Assembly (NCBI GenBank): GCA_040506275.1 | Contig: JBEVXD010000005.1 | Location: forward strand, 186,001-250,000 | DNA length: 64,000 nucleotides | Source: Thiodiazotropha sp040506275 | GTDB lineage: Bacteria; Pseudomonadota; Gammaproteobacteria; Chromatiales; Chromatiaceae | Direction of reading: 5' to 3' | Shown: positions 54,233 through 63,703 of the stretch, piece by piece | Layout of the letters: each line of letters starts with the position of its first letter | How positions within the stretch are numbered: the stretch's first letter is position 1 | Program-made: the position numbers and the translations under genes | The notes under the pieces: model-generated | What the model was told of the DNA's origin: nothing | The model's input: the letters and a program-made list of their open reading frames with translations, nothing else | Database searches by the model: none

Positions 54233-54534
54233 GTTAATAAATCCAGCTTCTGACAGAAGTAATTGTATGCATTTGGCAATAGCGTTTAAAAAAAAGCTTA
54301 AGGTGTTGCCAACTACAAATTGCAGTTTTATACAGTGTTAGTTCATAATAAAATAGTTGAGGCATCGTAAATTACGATATTTGATTCAAAGTAAAACATA
54401 ACCAAAATATTGCAGTTTGCGATGCGTAAAAAATAATGGTTCAAATGAAGCTATAGCTACGAGTTTCTTTTATGGCTGCGAACAGCTCTGCATGCTCTTT
54501 ACTGTTAGACATCTATTGATTGCTCCAAGGTTAT
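54233..54534. other. Gap between TonB receptor and yfiR-like gene
   Basis: A/T-rich, 302 bases, no gene seen. It may hold a separate promoter for the yfiR-kinase pair or the receptor's end; no good hairpin terminator. Confidence 0.35.
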
Positions 54535-56610
54535 CTATTGGCCAAACTTGTAGTTGATCTCTACATAGAAGTTTCGTTCAGGTAGAGGCAGGTCGCCGGC
54601 TAAATTTCTACCTGTATATTCGTAGGCGTCAATATCAAATAAATTGCGGATAGACCCAGCCAGCTCCCAATTATCATTTGCTGTAAATCTCAGTGTTGTA
54701 TCAGTAATCAGGTAGTCTTCGAGTGTTGATCGAGCGTCACCATCTCTTCGTGTTCGTTCACCAATCCAGTTCATTTGCATATTCCAATTCCAGCTGCTGA
54801 TGAAATGCCAGTCTGCTCTGAGGTAAGCATCTTGCTTTGGCTCGTCTACTGCACGGAATTTACTCTCATCTTCATCGCGAATGGTATAGTTGCCTGATAC
54901 TCTCAAGTTATCAGCCAGCTGCCATTTCATCTCAAGCTCAATGCCTTGAATTGTGTGTTTGCCAATATTGGTGAACTGTCCAATCGTTTCACCAGGAGAA
55001 ATAACATCATCTATAAAATCAGTTTGTTGATATTGAAAGAAATTGATCCCAATGTTCAGATTCGGATTAAATACATATGCAAAAGCTAACTCCATGGTTT
55101 CAGAGCGCTCAGGTTTAAGCTCAGCATTCGGGAGGGCATTGGATGTTATCGTATACAGTTCCTGGAAAGAGGGTGGTCGAAAGGCTCGACCATAAAACAG
55201 CTTTGAGGTCAGTTTGGATGTGGATGCCCACACCAGTGCCAAGCGTGGATTAAATGTACCGCCGAAGTCAGAATAGTGATCGTACCGAGCACCTGTAGTC
55301 AGTTCCCAATCATGCGCTAGTTGCCAGATATCCTGTAAAAACAAATATTTAATTTTTCTTTTTTTCTCAGGAGCAAAAGCATAAGGTGTGTCGCTAACAT
55401 CAACTAATTGACTTCCAATTTGAATTGGATTGCCATCAGGTCCTGTACCACTATTTATGGTCTGCCTAACCTCGTATAAATCCTGCCAATTATATCCTGT
55501 TCCTATGCGAATCGAATGCTCTTTAAAACCCTCGTATAGACCGCTTGTCTCAAAGGAAACCCTTCGTTCTGCAGAACGCATTTGATTAAGAATGCCGGTT
55601 GTATTTGCATCAGAGAGTGCGCCAGGGGGACGCTCTTGAAAACCATCACCTGAAGAGTATCTGTAATTCTGGTATCGTAATTCTGCTTCAATATTCCAGT
55701 TCGGGGAGAAACTATCATTATTGTAGAAAAGATCAGCATTGAACCGTTTGTCATATGCTTCGGTCACTGGATCAAGAACACCACGACCAGTCAAGCCTGT
55801 TTCTATATCACTATGATGAGCGTAATCCAGGTTCAAACGCCATTCGGAATTCGCTACTGATAATCTGATCTCTTCACTCCGCCAGCCATATTCCGCATTG
55901 TCAGGGGCAAGTGAGGCATTTGTATCATCATTGTTGTCAGCAATGGTTTGAGCATCAGTCTCTATCCATGGACTGTGTCCATCAGTATCATGAAAGTCCA
56001 TGGTCAAGCCGATATCAAAACCACTCCATTTGTCACCGTATTGTATCCAGCCTGTATTGGTATCGAAACTGCCGTTGCGGATACCTACCTTTGTTTCCTT
56101 GATCTTACCTGCAGCTTTTGTGATTACATTGACAACTCCAGCAGAAGCGTCTGCGCCAAAAAGTGCAGACCCAGGTCCTCGTATGATCTCAATGCGTTGA
56201 ATGCTGCTGGTAGGCATTCCTTTCCAAAAGAAACCAAAACCCCATAAAAGATCACGCATAGAGACACCGTTAATCATTAACAGTGTTTGATTAGCTGTTG
56301 CACCTCGAAATTGTATGAGTGGACGAAAACCAAAATGATTGGCCCTGACATGAATTCCTGGAACACTTTCAAGGATTTCAGTGAGATTTGTTGAACCTGT
56401 TGCTTTAATGTCCTCTTCAGTGATTACTGTTACAGCTGCTGGTGCTTTGGCAACGGTCTGTTTCGTGTCTGTGGAAATTGTGATTTCAAGATCCATTAAC
56501 TCTTCTAGGCTGAGCGATAGGAAATGATCGAGTTTTCCATCATCCTGCGCATAGGTGTCGAAACCAAGCAGAATTAACAACGTGAAAATAATAAAGGATT
56601 TGCTAAGCAT
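54535..56610 (-). CDS. TonB-dependent outer-membrane receptor
   Basis: A 691-aa outer-membrane receptor. Signal peptide to TYAQDD, then LSLEELMDLEITISTDTK, the short N-terminal pattern common to receptors found with YfiR-type genes. The plug domain (about 45-160; APAAVTVITEEDIKATGSTN, LTEILESVPGIHVRA, RIEIIRGPGSALFGADASAG) is intact, and the 22-strand barrel ends in NFYVEINYKFGQ. It lies upstream of the YfiR and hybrid-kinase genes on the same strand, an order known from several gammaproteobacteria. The ligand is unknown; no cobalamin riboswitch was seen upstream. Confidence 0.94.
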   Translation of the reverse strand: MLSKSFIIFTLLILLGFDTYAQDDGKLDHFLSLSLEELMDLEITISTDTKQTVAKAPAAVTVITEEDIKATGSTNLTEILESVPGIHVRANHFGFRPLIQFRGATANQTLLMINGVSMRDLLWGFGFFWKGMPTSSIQRIEIIRGPGSALFGADASAGVVNVITKAAGKIKETKVGIRNGSFDTNTGWIQYGDKWSGFDIGLTMDFHDTDGHSPWIETDAQTIADNNDDTNASLAPDNAEYGWRSEEIRLSVANSEWRLNLDYAHHSDIETGLTGRGVLDPVTEAYDKRFNADLFYNNDSFSPNWNIEAELRYQNYRYSSGDGFQERPPGALSDANTTGILNQMRSAERRVSFETSGLYEGFKEHSIRIGTGYNWQDLYEVRQTINSGTGPDGNPIQIGSQLVDVSDTPYAFAPEKKRKIKYLFLQDIWQLAHDWELTTGARYDHYSDFGGTFNPRLALVWASTSKLTSKLFYGRAFRPPSFQELYTITSNALPNAELKPERSETMELAFAYVFNPNLNIGINFFQYQQTDFIDDVISPGETIGQFTNIGKHTIQGIELEMKWQLADNLRVSGNYTIRDEDESKFRAVDEPKQDAYLRADWHFISSWNWNMQMNWIGERTRRDGDARSTLEDYLITDTTLRFTANDNWELAGSIRNLFDIDAYEYTGRNLAGDLPLPERNFYVEINYKFGQ

Positions 56611-57070
56611 ATTACCTTGGTGCTCAAAAAGCCTGTTGGAACAAGTCTGAGAGTTAAATTAGGTCAGTTGGCCAAAATGATCGAAAATGTAATAAGTGCA
56701 GCAGGGGCAGAGGAAGACAGTGTGAGGCTACTCACCGGTCTAATATTGTTATCTAAAAAATTATAGTCATTACGCTTCATAGTCCATTACGCCACAGCTG
56801 ATTATCTGTTTTCTAGTTACGCGCACCTCGTGGATCGCAAGAGACCACGAAAAATGTATTATGTACAGCTATTATTGTAATTCAAAAGTAATTAAAAGAT
56901 ATCAGGGAATAGTAGATTATTTTAGACAGCTGTAATTATTTTAACCCTCATAACTTCTAAGGTTCAGATGGGAGTGGTGTTATGCTGAGTATCAGGGATT
57001 AGGAATTAATATCCTGAGTCGCCAGGGGGAGGATAGTAGATACTGCGAATCGGGTTAATAGTCTATGGCT
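56611..57070. other. Intergenic region upstream of the TonB receptor
   Basis: A 460-base stretch without a credible gene. A small stem TCGTGG/CCACGA lies near 56828-56850 without T-tract. The rest is A/T-rich and should hold the receptor promoter. Confidence 0.35.
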
Positions 57071-58237
57071 TCAAGTGATTTCCTGTCCTTTCAGCCGCCA
57101 TAAAATCATTGTGCCAATCACCATCATAATTGCGGCTAAATAGAGTCCGCTTTGATAGTCACCACTATAGGCTGCTATCGCTCCAGTGATCGCAGGTGCC
57201 AAAATCTGAGCCATGCCATAAGAGATGGTCATCTTGCCCATCATTTTTGCGGGCCGGGTAGGAAAATAACGTCCAGCCATGGTTAGAACGAGACTGACTA
57301 TCCCAATAAAAGTGCCACCAAATAATATGGCCCCGACTAGGGAGAAAGCCAGGTCCGTCTTAACTACGGGTAGCAGGATACCAATAATCTGAATGATGAA
57401 TGCGATGATTAATGCGTTCAGGTAGCCGGTTTTACGCGCTATAAGATCCCAGATTATACAGGCAGGAGTGGCTGCTACACCAAGTAGTAAAAATGTCCAG
57501 GCACCTTTTCCTTGTAGACCGGGTAGTTGATCTACAATTGCTACGATAAAAGTGGCACTTACAACATAACCAACTCCAGCGCAAAAATAGGCTGCCATAA
57601 ACAGACGCAGAAACAGTGTCGTTGGCGGGTTATCAGTCATAGTTTGCCCACTTCGTGTCAACGTTCCTGTATCTGGAGGGGGTAACCAGCGCCATGCTGG
57701 AACAAGTAGAAAAAGCCCCAGCAGGGTGAGTAATAGCCACTGTTGACTCCAATCCAGGTGGGATCTCATTAATTCCACCACTGCTGCACAGAGGGCGATT
57801 CCTGCGCCTATGCCACTGAAGTGAATGCCCAGTTCACTACGGTGGTCATGTCGAATCAACCAGTTGAGGATTAATCCAGAACCTAATAAGAGACCTGCAG
57901 CGCTGCTTAGTCCGGCAAAGAATCGTAACAGGGACCAGATCCAGAAGTTCTCCGTTAAGCCCATGCCGACTGTGGTGACGAGCGCGACGATGAGTCCCAG
58001 TCGATAAAGGCGATCTTTGAGAATCAGGTCGCTGGTCAGCGAAGCGATGATAGCGCCACACAGGTAGCCAATATAGTTGATGGAAGCAAGCCAGCCTGCT
58101 TCTGATACACCAAGACCAGCCTGCTGCTGCATGATCGGCAGTAGAGGAGTGTACGAAAATCTAGCAATACCCAAGGTCAAAATCAGGCTAAGAATACCAG
58201 CTCCAAGGACCTTTAAGCGTGAATGTTCTTCGTTCAT
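57071..58237 (-). CDS. MFS transporter, YbfB/YjiJ family
   Basis: A 388-aa, 12-helix major facilitator protein. N-terminal LSLILTLGIARFSYTPLLPI and EAGWLASINYIGYLCGAII carry the YbfB/YjiJ family pattern (ARF-YTPLLP, AG-LAS-NY-GYL-G). Conserved LLLGSGLILNWLI and GGTFIGIVSLVL follow. Substrate unknown. A LysR regulator is divergent 97 bases away and probably controls it. Confidence 0.9.
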   Translation of the reverse strand: MNEEHSRLKVLGAGILSLILTLGIARFSYTPLLPIMQQQAGLGVSEAGWLASINYIGYLCGAIIASLTSDLILKDRLYRLGLIVALVTTVGMGLTENFWIWSLLRFFAGLSSAAGLLLGSGLILNWLIRHDHRSELGIHFSGIGAGIALCAAVVELMRSHLDWSQQWLLLTLLGLFLLVPAWRWLPPPDTGTLTRSGQTMTDNPPTTLFLRLFMAAYFCAGVGYVVSATFIVAIVDQLPGLQGKGAWTFLLLGVAATPACIIWDLIARKTGYLNALIIAFIIQIIGILLPVVKTDLAFSLVGAILFGGTFIGIVSLVLTMAGRYFPTRPAKMMGKMTISYGMAQILAPAITGAIAAYSGDYQSGLYLAAIMMVIGTMILWRLKGQEIT

Positions 58238-58334
58238 TAATTCTCCCTTGTATTCGTAGTAGAGAACTTACATACTTCGATGTATCAAATAAAGTGAATA
58301 TTATAGATGGAATCGTTCGATAAAGGAGAACGTT

Positions 58335-59192
58335 TTGGAGCTGATATCACTACACACCTTTAGGGCGGTTGTCGATGAGGGAGGGATTTTATCGGCCTCC
58401 CGTAAGTTGAATACAGTCCAATCCAATGTCACTACCAGGATCAAGAGATTAGAAGAGGAGTTGGAATCAGAACTATTCTATCGTAAGGGACGAGGGTTGA
58501 TATTGGCGCCAGCAGGCCGTGTGCTGTATGACTACGCGCTGCAGATTTTACAGATGGAAAATCAAGCCAGTGCTGCGGTAAGGCAGGTTGGTGAACAATC
58601 TGGTGAATTACGTATCGGTGCTATGGAAACTTTTGCCTCGTTGCGGCTGGCTCCAGCATTAATGAGACTCCAGCAGGATCACAAAGGTGTAGAGCTACGC
58701 GTCGAGACTAATACCTCTTCACTATTAGTTGAGCGGGTACTGAATCACAAACTGGATTGCGCTTTTGTTGCCGGCACAGTGAATCATAGTGATTTATTAG
58801 TGTGCGACATCGGCAGAGAGGAGTTGGTAATGGTACGTGCAAAACATGGCCATTATCAATCGCAATTGATACTGTTTCGCGAAGGCTGCGCTTATCGCGA
58901 GCGTGCATTGTCCTGGAGGAGGGAGAACGGTCAGCAAGTCAGTGAAATCATGGAGCTAGGAACTCTGGATGGGATATTGGGATGTGTCGCTGTAGGATTA
59001 GGCTATACGCTGATGCCAGCATGGGTGGTTTATCAAAGTCGATATGCTGAAGACCTTATGGTTGAACATATATCACCACGCCTGGCTATGGTTTCAGTGG
59101 TTATGGTTAGGCATAAGCAGGGGGTACCGATGAAAGCACTTGAAACTCTGGCTCAGGCAGTGATTGAGTCTTCGGAAAAATTAAGAGTCTGA
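58335..59192 (+). CDS. LysR-family regulator, divergent to MFS gene
   Basis: A 285-aa LysR regulator. HTH in LHTFRAVVDEGGILSASRKL and QSNVTTRIKRLEEELESELF; effector domain from about residue 88. Start is TTG at 58335 with AAGGAG seven bases upstream, an uncommon but well-placed start. The classical LysR arrangement suggests control of the MFS gene and itself. Confidence 0.9.
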   Translation: MELISLHTFRAVVDEGGILSASRKLNTVQSNVTTRIKRLEEELESELFYRKGRGLILAPAGRVLYDYALQILQMENQASAAVRQVGEQSGELRIGAMETFASLRLAPALMRLQQDHKGVELRVETNTSSLLVERVLNHKLDCAFVAGTVNHSDLLVCDIGREELVMVRAKHGHYQSQLILFREGCAYRERALSWRRENGQQVSEIMELGTLDGILGCVAVGLGYTLMPAWVVYQSRYAEDLMVEHISPRLAMVSVVMVRHKQGVPMKALETLAQAVIESSEKLRV

Positions 59193-59329
59193 AAATGGCT
59201 TAATGCAAGTGAATGTATTAGAAACTGAATATCCTCACTATGAGTTATTGTTTGCATATGTTGATCATTTGAATCCTGTTATATAGGTTTGTGACTACAA
59301 CTAAACACTGATGAAAGGTTGCTGACATA

Positions 59330-60481
59330 ATGGCAGAACACAAACTGATTGCTCAATTTGATCATTTTATCCCTGTTTCGACTTCTGAGATAATCTCTGC
59401 GTTGGCAAGTTCTGGGTTATCTGTTGACCAAATTCAGGTAATTCATAAACTCAGGCGAATCATTACTCTTCAGTTTTCAGAAAAATTAGTCCATCTGAAG
59501 CGCGGTTATCAACCCTTTAATCCTGATCGAGAGCTTATATCTGATGCTTCTGTTGATTGTGAACCTGCAGATTCTGTAGAGCGAATCAAAGAGCTGTTAA
59601 TTGAAGCGAATTATTCAGAGCTTAATCGCGAACAAATCGAGTTCGCATTAGAACAATCATCGCCATATGGACTGGATGTGAAAATTGATTTTGATAAATT
59701 TGATCACGTCAGTCTCTTCTATCGGGCAAAGAGTCAACGATCGGTGGAAGTTCGTGACTGGAAAACCTGCTATTTGAAAAAGCGTACAGTCAATTTTATT
59801 AAGTATCAACGTATATGCTTATTGCTCTACTTTCGTGATCATCAAGAAAAAGCAGGTATCCATATAAAACTATTCAAAGATATTTTAAGGCCTGATCTTG
59901 AGATGCTGTTTCCCGATTGTAAGATCAGGATGAAATTAGTCGATAAATTAAAGCTTGCTGTAACTGGTGGGGGAGGTACAGCAGGTGGATTAGCGGCAAC
60001 CATAAGTAAACTAACTGCAGCAGTCTCACCGTGGACCATTGTTATGGCAGTGGGTGGATTCGCAGCACTGTTATGGCGTCAGATCAATAAGGTGTTTGTG
60101 CAGAGAACCCGTTACATGGCTTCATTAGCACAAAATCTCTACTTTAATAACTTGGATAACAATATGGGCGCAGTAACCTATATTGTTGACCAGGCTCGTC
60201 AGGAAGAGATTAAAGAGACCATTCTTGCATATGGATTAATCAACCTTTTTAATATAAAAGATAAGATGGAACTCGACACAGCTTGTGAGCAATGGTTAAC
60301 TGAAAAGTTTGATTGTGTGATCGATTTTGACATTGATGATGGAATCAAAAAACTTCAAAAGTTTAAATTGATAGATCCTGGTAGCGATGGGTTAGAGTGT
60401 CTGTCGGCTAAGATATTATGTGGAAACTTGGATAGGCAGTGGCTGGAGTATATAGAAAAGCCTGAGATTAGGTATTATTAA
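59330..60481 (+). CDS. DUF3754-family protein
   Basis: A 383-aa protein. FDHFIPVSTSEIISAL at the start, RLREIF-like LHKLRRIITLQFSEKL, LKRGYQPFNPDRE, and IHIKLFKDILRPDLEMLFPD match the DUF3754 / TMEM143 family. A hydrophobic stretch (about 215-250, AGGLAATISKLTAAVSPWTI onward) suggests one or two membrane segments, followed by RYMASLAQNLYFNNLDNNMG, which is family-typical. Function unknown in any organism I know. Monocistronic. Confidence 0.85.
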   Translation: MAEHKLIAQFDHFIPVSTSEIISALASSGLSVDQIQVIHKLRRIITLQFSEKLVHLKRGYQPFNPDRELISDASVDCEPADSVERIKELLIEANYSELNREQIEFALEQSSPYGLDVKIDFDKFDHVSLFYRAKSQRSVEVRDWKTCYLKKRTVNFIKYQRICLLLYFRDHQEKAGIHIKLFKDILRPDLEMLFPDCKIRMKLVDKLKLAVTGGGGTAGGLAATISKLTAAVSPWTIVMAVGGFAALLWRQINKVFVQRTRYMASLAQNLYFNNLDNNMGAVTYIVDQARQEEIKETILAYGLINLFNIKDKMELDTACEQWLTEKFDCVIDFDIDDGIKKLQKFKLIDPGSDGLECLSAKILCGNLDRQWLEYIEKPEIRYY

Positions 60482-60749
60482 CCAGCTTTTTCCACGGATG
60501 AAAGGCTGGAAAGGGGGTATCCTAGGCGTTAGTTTTTCAAATTGCCTCAATCCAGCCAATCACAATGAGATTGGGAGTAAGCAGGAGATCGGTGAAAAAA
60601 AGCGTAAAGATCTGAGGCCAGTAATTCAGTGTTGCTGCCCACAAGGCCGGTCTCCTTTTTGGATTATTATTTAGAGGCTCATGAGTCCGTAAAAACAGAT
60701 AAAACTTTCTCAATGCCACTTGCAACAATCAACCATGAAGGTTCTTAAA

Positions 60750-61421
60750 ATGATAATACGATTCCCGGCCATGCATTTTAGAATAATACTCTTTGGGTTA
60801 TTCTTCTTCAGTTATGGTGTGCAATCATTGGAAGTGAATATTACCCCGGAGATAGAAGAATTTCAGATTCAACATGGTGAAAAGGCAATCACTATTCGCC
60901 GAAATCAGGATACTGACGCAATGCTGGAATTCGATTTTGCGCGCACTTCCCGTCCCTGTCCTCCTTTCTGTGCGCAGCCGATGCAGGTCACGAAAGAGGT
61001 GAAAACGATTGGGGAGGTGGAGCTTATTGAATTTATGCAAAATGAGCTGATCCAGGGTCGCGGTCTATTGGTTGATGCCAGAACAGCAGATTGGCATGAG
61101 CGTGGCACTATACCCGGATCTATCAATATTCCTTTCTCACAGCTAAGCCCTGATCAAGGTGCTGATGAAATAACGCTCGAGGAATCACTAATCAGGTTAG
61201 GTGGAAAGATAGTCAATGAGGGGTGGGATTTCAGTCAAGCAAAACTACTTGTGCTCTGGTGTAACGGTCCATGGTGTGGGCAGTCACCTACAGCAATTAA
61301 AGGTCTACTCAGTATTGGCTATCCTCATGAGAAACTTCTTTACTATCGTGGTGGAATGCAACTGTGGCGTATCTTTGGGCTACCTGTCGTATCACCAGAA
61401 GGGGACTTACTTGATGAGTGA
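60750..61421 (+). CDS. Exported rhodanese-domain protein
   Basis: A 223-aa protein with an N-terminal hydrophobic signal (FRIILFGLFFFSYGVQS). An extra domain (about 25-90) contains FARTSRPCPPFCAQPMQV with two cysteines. A rhodanese domain follows (about 95-215): LLVDARTADWHERGTIPGSI and LLVLWCNGPWCGQSPTAIKG, the catalytic Cys being in CNGPWCGQS, then LYYRGGMQLW. This is a periplasmic sulfurtransferase or thiol sensor. ATG 60750 has AAGG nine bases upstream; ATG 60735 and TTG 60720 are in frame. A similar form occurs in sulfur oxidisers; the link to sulfur metabolism here is inferred. Confidence 0.88.
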   Translation: MIIRFPAMHFRIILFGLFFFSYGVQSLEVNITPEIEEFQIQHGEKAITIRRNQDTDAMLEFDFARTSRPCPPFCAQPMQVTKEVKTIGEVELIEFMQNELIQGRGLLVDARTADWHERGTIPGSINIPFSQLSPDQGADEITLEESLIRLGGKIVNEGWDFSQAKLLVLWCNGPWCGQSPTAIKGLLSIGYPHEKLLYYRGGMQLWRIFGLPVVSPEGDLLDE

Positions 61422-61633
61422 TGGTTTTTAGCGAATAAACCCGTGAGGTGTTTATTCTCAGATCCACTGTACAGAAATTGGCTATGTTGATAGCGAATAA
61501 GATTAATTACTTATGCGTAGTAACATAATTAATTCTAAATTCACACATTGTTACCAATTATTTTCAATTGTTCACTTGACTCCTGTAGTTATCACTCCAT
61601 AATCTATAAAAAATCTATTTATCAAATATTTAC

Positions 61634-63703
61634 GTGAAATATTATAGTCGTTTACTTCTTTCGTTCCTGATTCCTTTTTGTGTTGTACTGTCCGCCTTCG
61701 CGGATATAGTCAATCCTGTTGGTCTAAAAGCGCAAAAAACTCAACGCCCTGCTGATAGTCTTTCTAAGCCAAGCTTGGAAGAGGGTGAATATTGGCAGTG
61801 GCTAACACAGCAAGCTGACCAACTTGACCAGATGATATCTCGTCAGCCATCTACTCAATCAACTCGAAATCTCTTAAAAACAGATTGTGAAAGGTCTCAG
61901 TCGATTAACTACCGTGAGCAGGCACTATTGGCAGAGGCAGATCTGGCAAGAAAGGATCTTGGTCTCTATTTCGATGCCGGGGTGACTGATGAATGGGACT
62001 CCGATTTTGAATCAGAAGATAGCCAGCGGGCCTATGTCGGTTTGACATGGCGCGTGCTTGAAGATGGCTATAGAGAGCAAAAACACCGCGCCAATTTGGC
62101 TGAAGCGAGAGCAGAGTCAGAGGTATTACAATCTAAGTTAGAGTTGCGGAAATCCCTTGAAACCTGTCGGTATGATGCAACACGGGATAGTTTTGCCCCT
62201 GTGTGGCAACCATTGCTAACCCTCAAGGACTCTTTTTTAACCAAAATCTATGAGTTGCAAAAAGATAGCTACTTGATGGGGGGGATATATTTAGATGATC
62301 TTCTCGATAGCCAAAGGGAGTTGAAATCGATACTTGAGCACTATCGCATGTTACAGGTCGGATTGGAGCAGCAAATTGATGAAATAGAGCCTGCTATGCC
62401 TCCTTTATTAGATCTGGATATGGCTGAAATACGGCAGAGAATCCAGAATGATCCTGAGCGGGAACGGCTGTTGAATCTAAAGCACTCTATTTTAGATGCG
62501 CAGAGTATATCCAATGATGATAAGCGTCTTCGTTTCTATCTGCGATATAACGTACATGAGGATAGTCGGGACAATGGGCCAACAGTTGGTGCAGCCTTTT
62601 CAATGCCACTTGCTGGCGGACGTTATTCAGATTCTATAGTGGACCTGCGAAAAATGGATATTCAGCAGGAGATCGAGGATGGACGACGAAAAAGACTCAG
62701 GCGAAGTGAACTTGCATATGGTGAATTATTGGAGCAGCGAGAGCGCGTTGTTAAACAGAACTATCGATATCTCGCTGCCTATGAGCAGCTAAGGCGCACT
62801 CTCGGAAGGCATCAATGGTTGCCCGGGTCTGGAGAGTTTAAGCATGCCGTGACACGCATGACAACTCTGATTGAGAGTGCCGTTGAACTCATGCGTTCTG
62901 TTGAAGAGATGTATAGAAGAGTACATAGGGTATTCGTTCGGGCTGGTATCTCTTATAGTCCTGAGTTGGTAACTCTTACATCACTACAAACTAGTAAATA
63001 CCGGGCTAGACAAGGAGGGCGGTCAGTCTATATTTGGTCTGGTAGTTTTAACCGCTTTCCGAATAGCTTGATTCAGGAATTTATACGTGCCAAAGGTGTT
63101 TCTGAGGTTATTCTAAGTGGTAGTGACCGGGTCCAGGATAAGAAATTATCAGGATTTCTGAGATCATCTGAGCAGAAGGGGATTAAGGTTCAGATGCTGG
63201 TAGGAGACAATGGCTGGCTTACGACATCGAAGAATAAAGCACTATTGGTCAGATTGGAAAGATTGATTGAACGTACTGGGCAACTACACATTGATGTGGA
63301 GCCTCATACGCTCGGGGATTTTAAACAGAAGCGTCGTTCCTATTTAGACAGCTACCAACAATTGATTAGATCGATTTCAAATCACTTGGATGAGCGTGGC
63401 CAACTCTCAGTATCTGTGCCATTACATTGGGATCCACAAGATTATCGGTATCTTGATCAAAATGTCGACCGTATCTATCTGATGGCATATGAAATAAGTC
63501 GGGTTGATATCTTAAAGCGGAGACTAGCAGAGGTGATTCCCAACCTTTCTTTAGAAAAAGTTGTTGTTGCTTTGCGGCCAAAAGATTTTATGAATGAAGT
63601 TGAACTTGAGTCTGTAATTGAGCAGCTCTCGTCACAATTTGGCGTGGAGCATTTTGCCCTACACGATCTTGTCAGTTATTTAGAACTCAGCGATGGGCAG
63701 TAG
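61634..63703 (+). CDS. TolC-like protein fused to a TIM-barrel-like C-terminal domain
   Basis: A 689-aa exported protein (signal LLLSFLIPFCVVLSAFADI; GTG start). Residues about 60-435 resemble outer-membrane efflux (TolC) proteins: long helical coils (YREQALLAEADLARKDLGLY, ANLAEARAESEVLQSKLELR), an internal duplication and beta segments (AYVGLTWRVLEDG, TVGAAFSMPLAGGRY). Residues about 465-680 differ: alternating beta/alpha with VYIWSGSFNRFPN, VSEVILSGSDRV, LHIDVEPHTLGDF, LSVSVPLHWDP, DRIYLMAYEI, KVVVALRPKDF, as in a TIM barrel of the glycosidase type, with a DVEP acidic pair where an active site would lie. An HlyD-type gene starts one base later. I infer an export system, perhaps for polysaccharide. 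Not a standard TolC. Confidence 0.72.
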   Translation: MKYYSRLLLSFLIPFCVVLSAFADIVNPVGLKAQKTQRPADSLSKPSLEEGEYWQWLTQQADQLDQMISRQPSTQSTRNLLKTDCERSQSINYREQALLAEADLARKDLGLYFDAGVTDEWDSDFESEDSQRAYVGLTWRVLEDGYREQKHRANLAEARAESEVLQSKLELRKSLETCRYDATRDSFAPVWQPLLTLKDSFLTKIYELQKDSYLMGGIYLDDLLDSQRELKSILEHYRMLQVGLEQQIDEIEPAMPPLLDLDMAEIRQRIQNDPERERLLNLKHSILDAQSISNDDKRLRFYLRYNVHEDSRDNGPTVGAAFSMPLAGGRYSDSIVDLRKMDIQQEIEDGRRKRLRRSELAYGELLEQRERVVKQNYRYLAAYEQLRRTLGRHQWLPGSGEFKHAVTRMTTLIESAVELMRSVEEMYRRVHRVFVRAGISYSPELVTLTSLQTSKYRARQGGRSVYIWSGSFNRFPNSLIQEFIRAKGVSEVILSGSDRVQDKKLSGFLRSSEQKGIKVQMLVGDNGWLTTSKNKALLVRLERLIERTGQLHIDVEPHTLGDFKQKRRSYLDSYQQLIRSISNHLDERGQLSVSVPLHWDPQDYRYLDQNVDRIYLMAYEISRVDILKRRLAEVIPNLSLEKVVVALRPKDFMNEVELESVIEQLSSQFGVEHFALHDLVSYLELSDGQ

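Noticed and set aside
60483..60512. CCAGC/GGCTGG hairpin after the DUF3754 gene as terminator
   Set aside because: Only about five pairs with a long loop and no T-tract.
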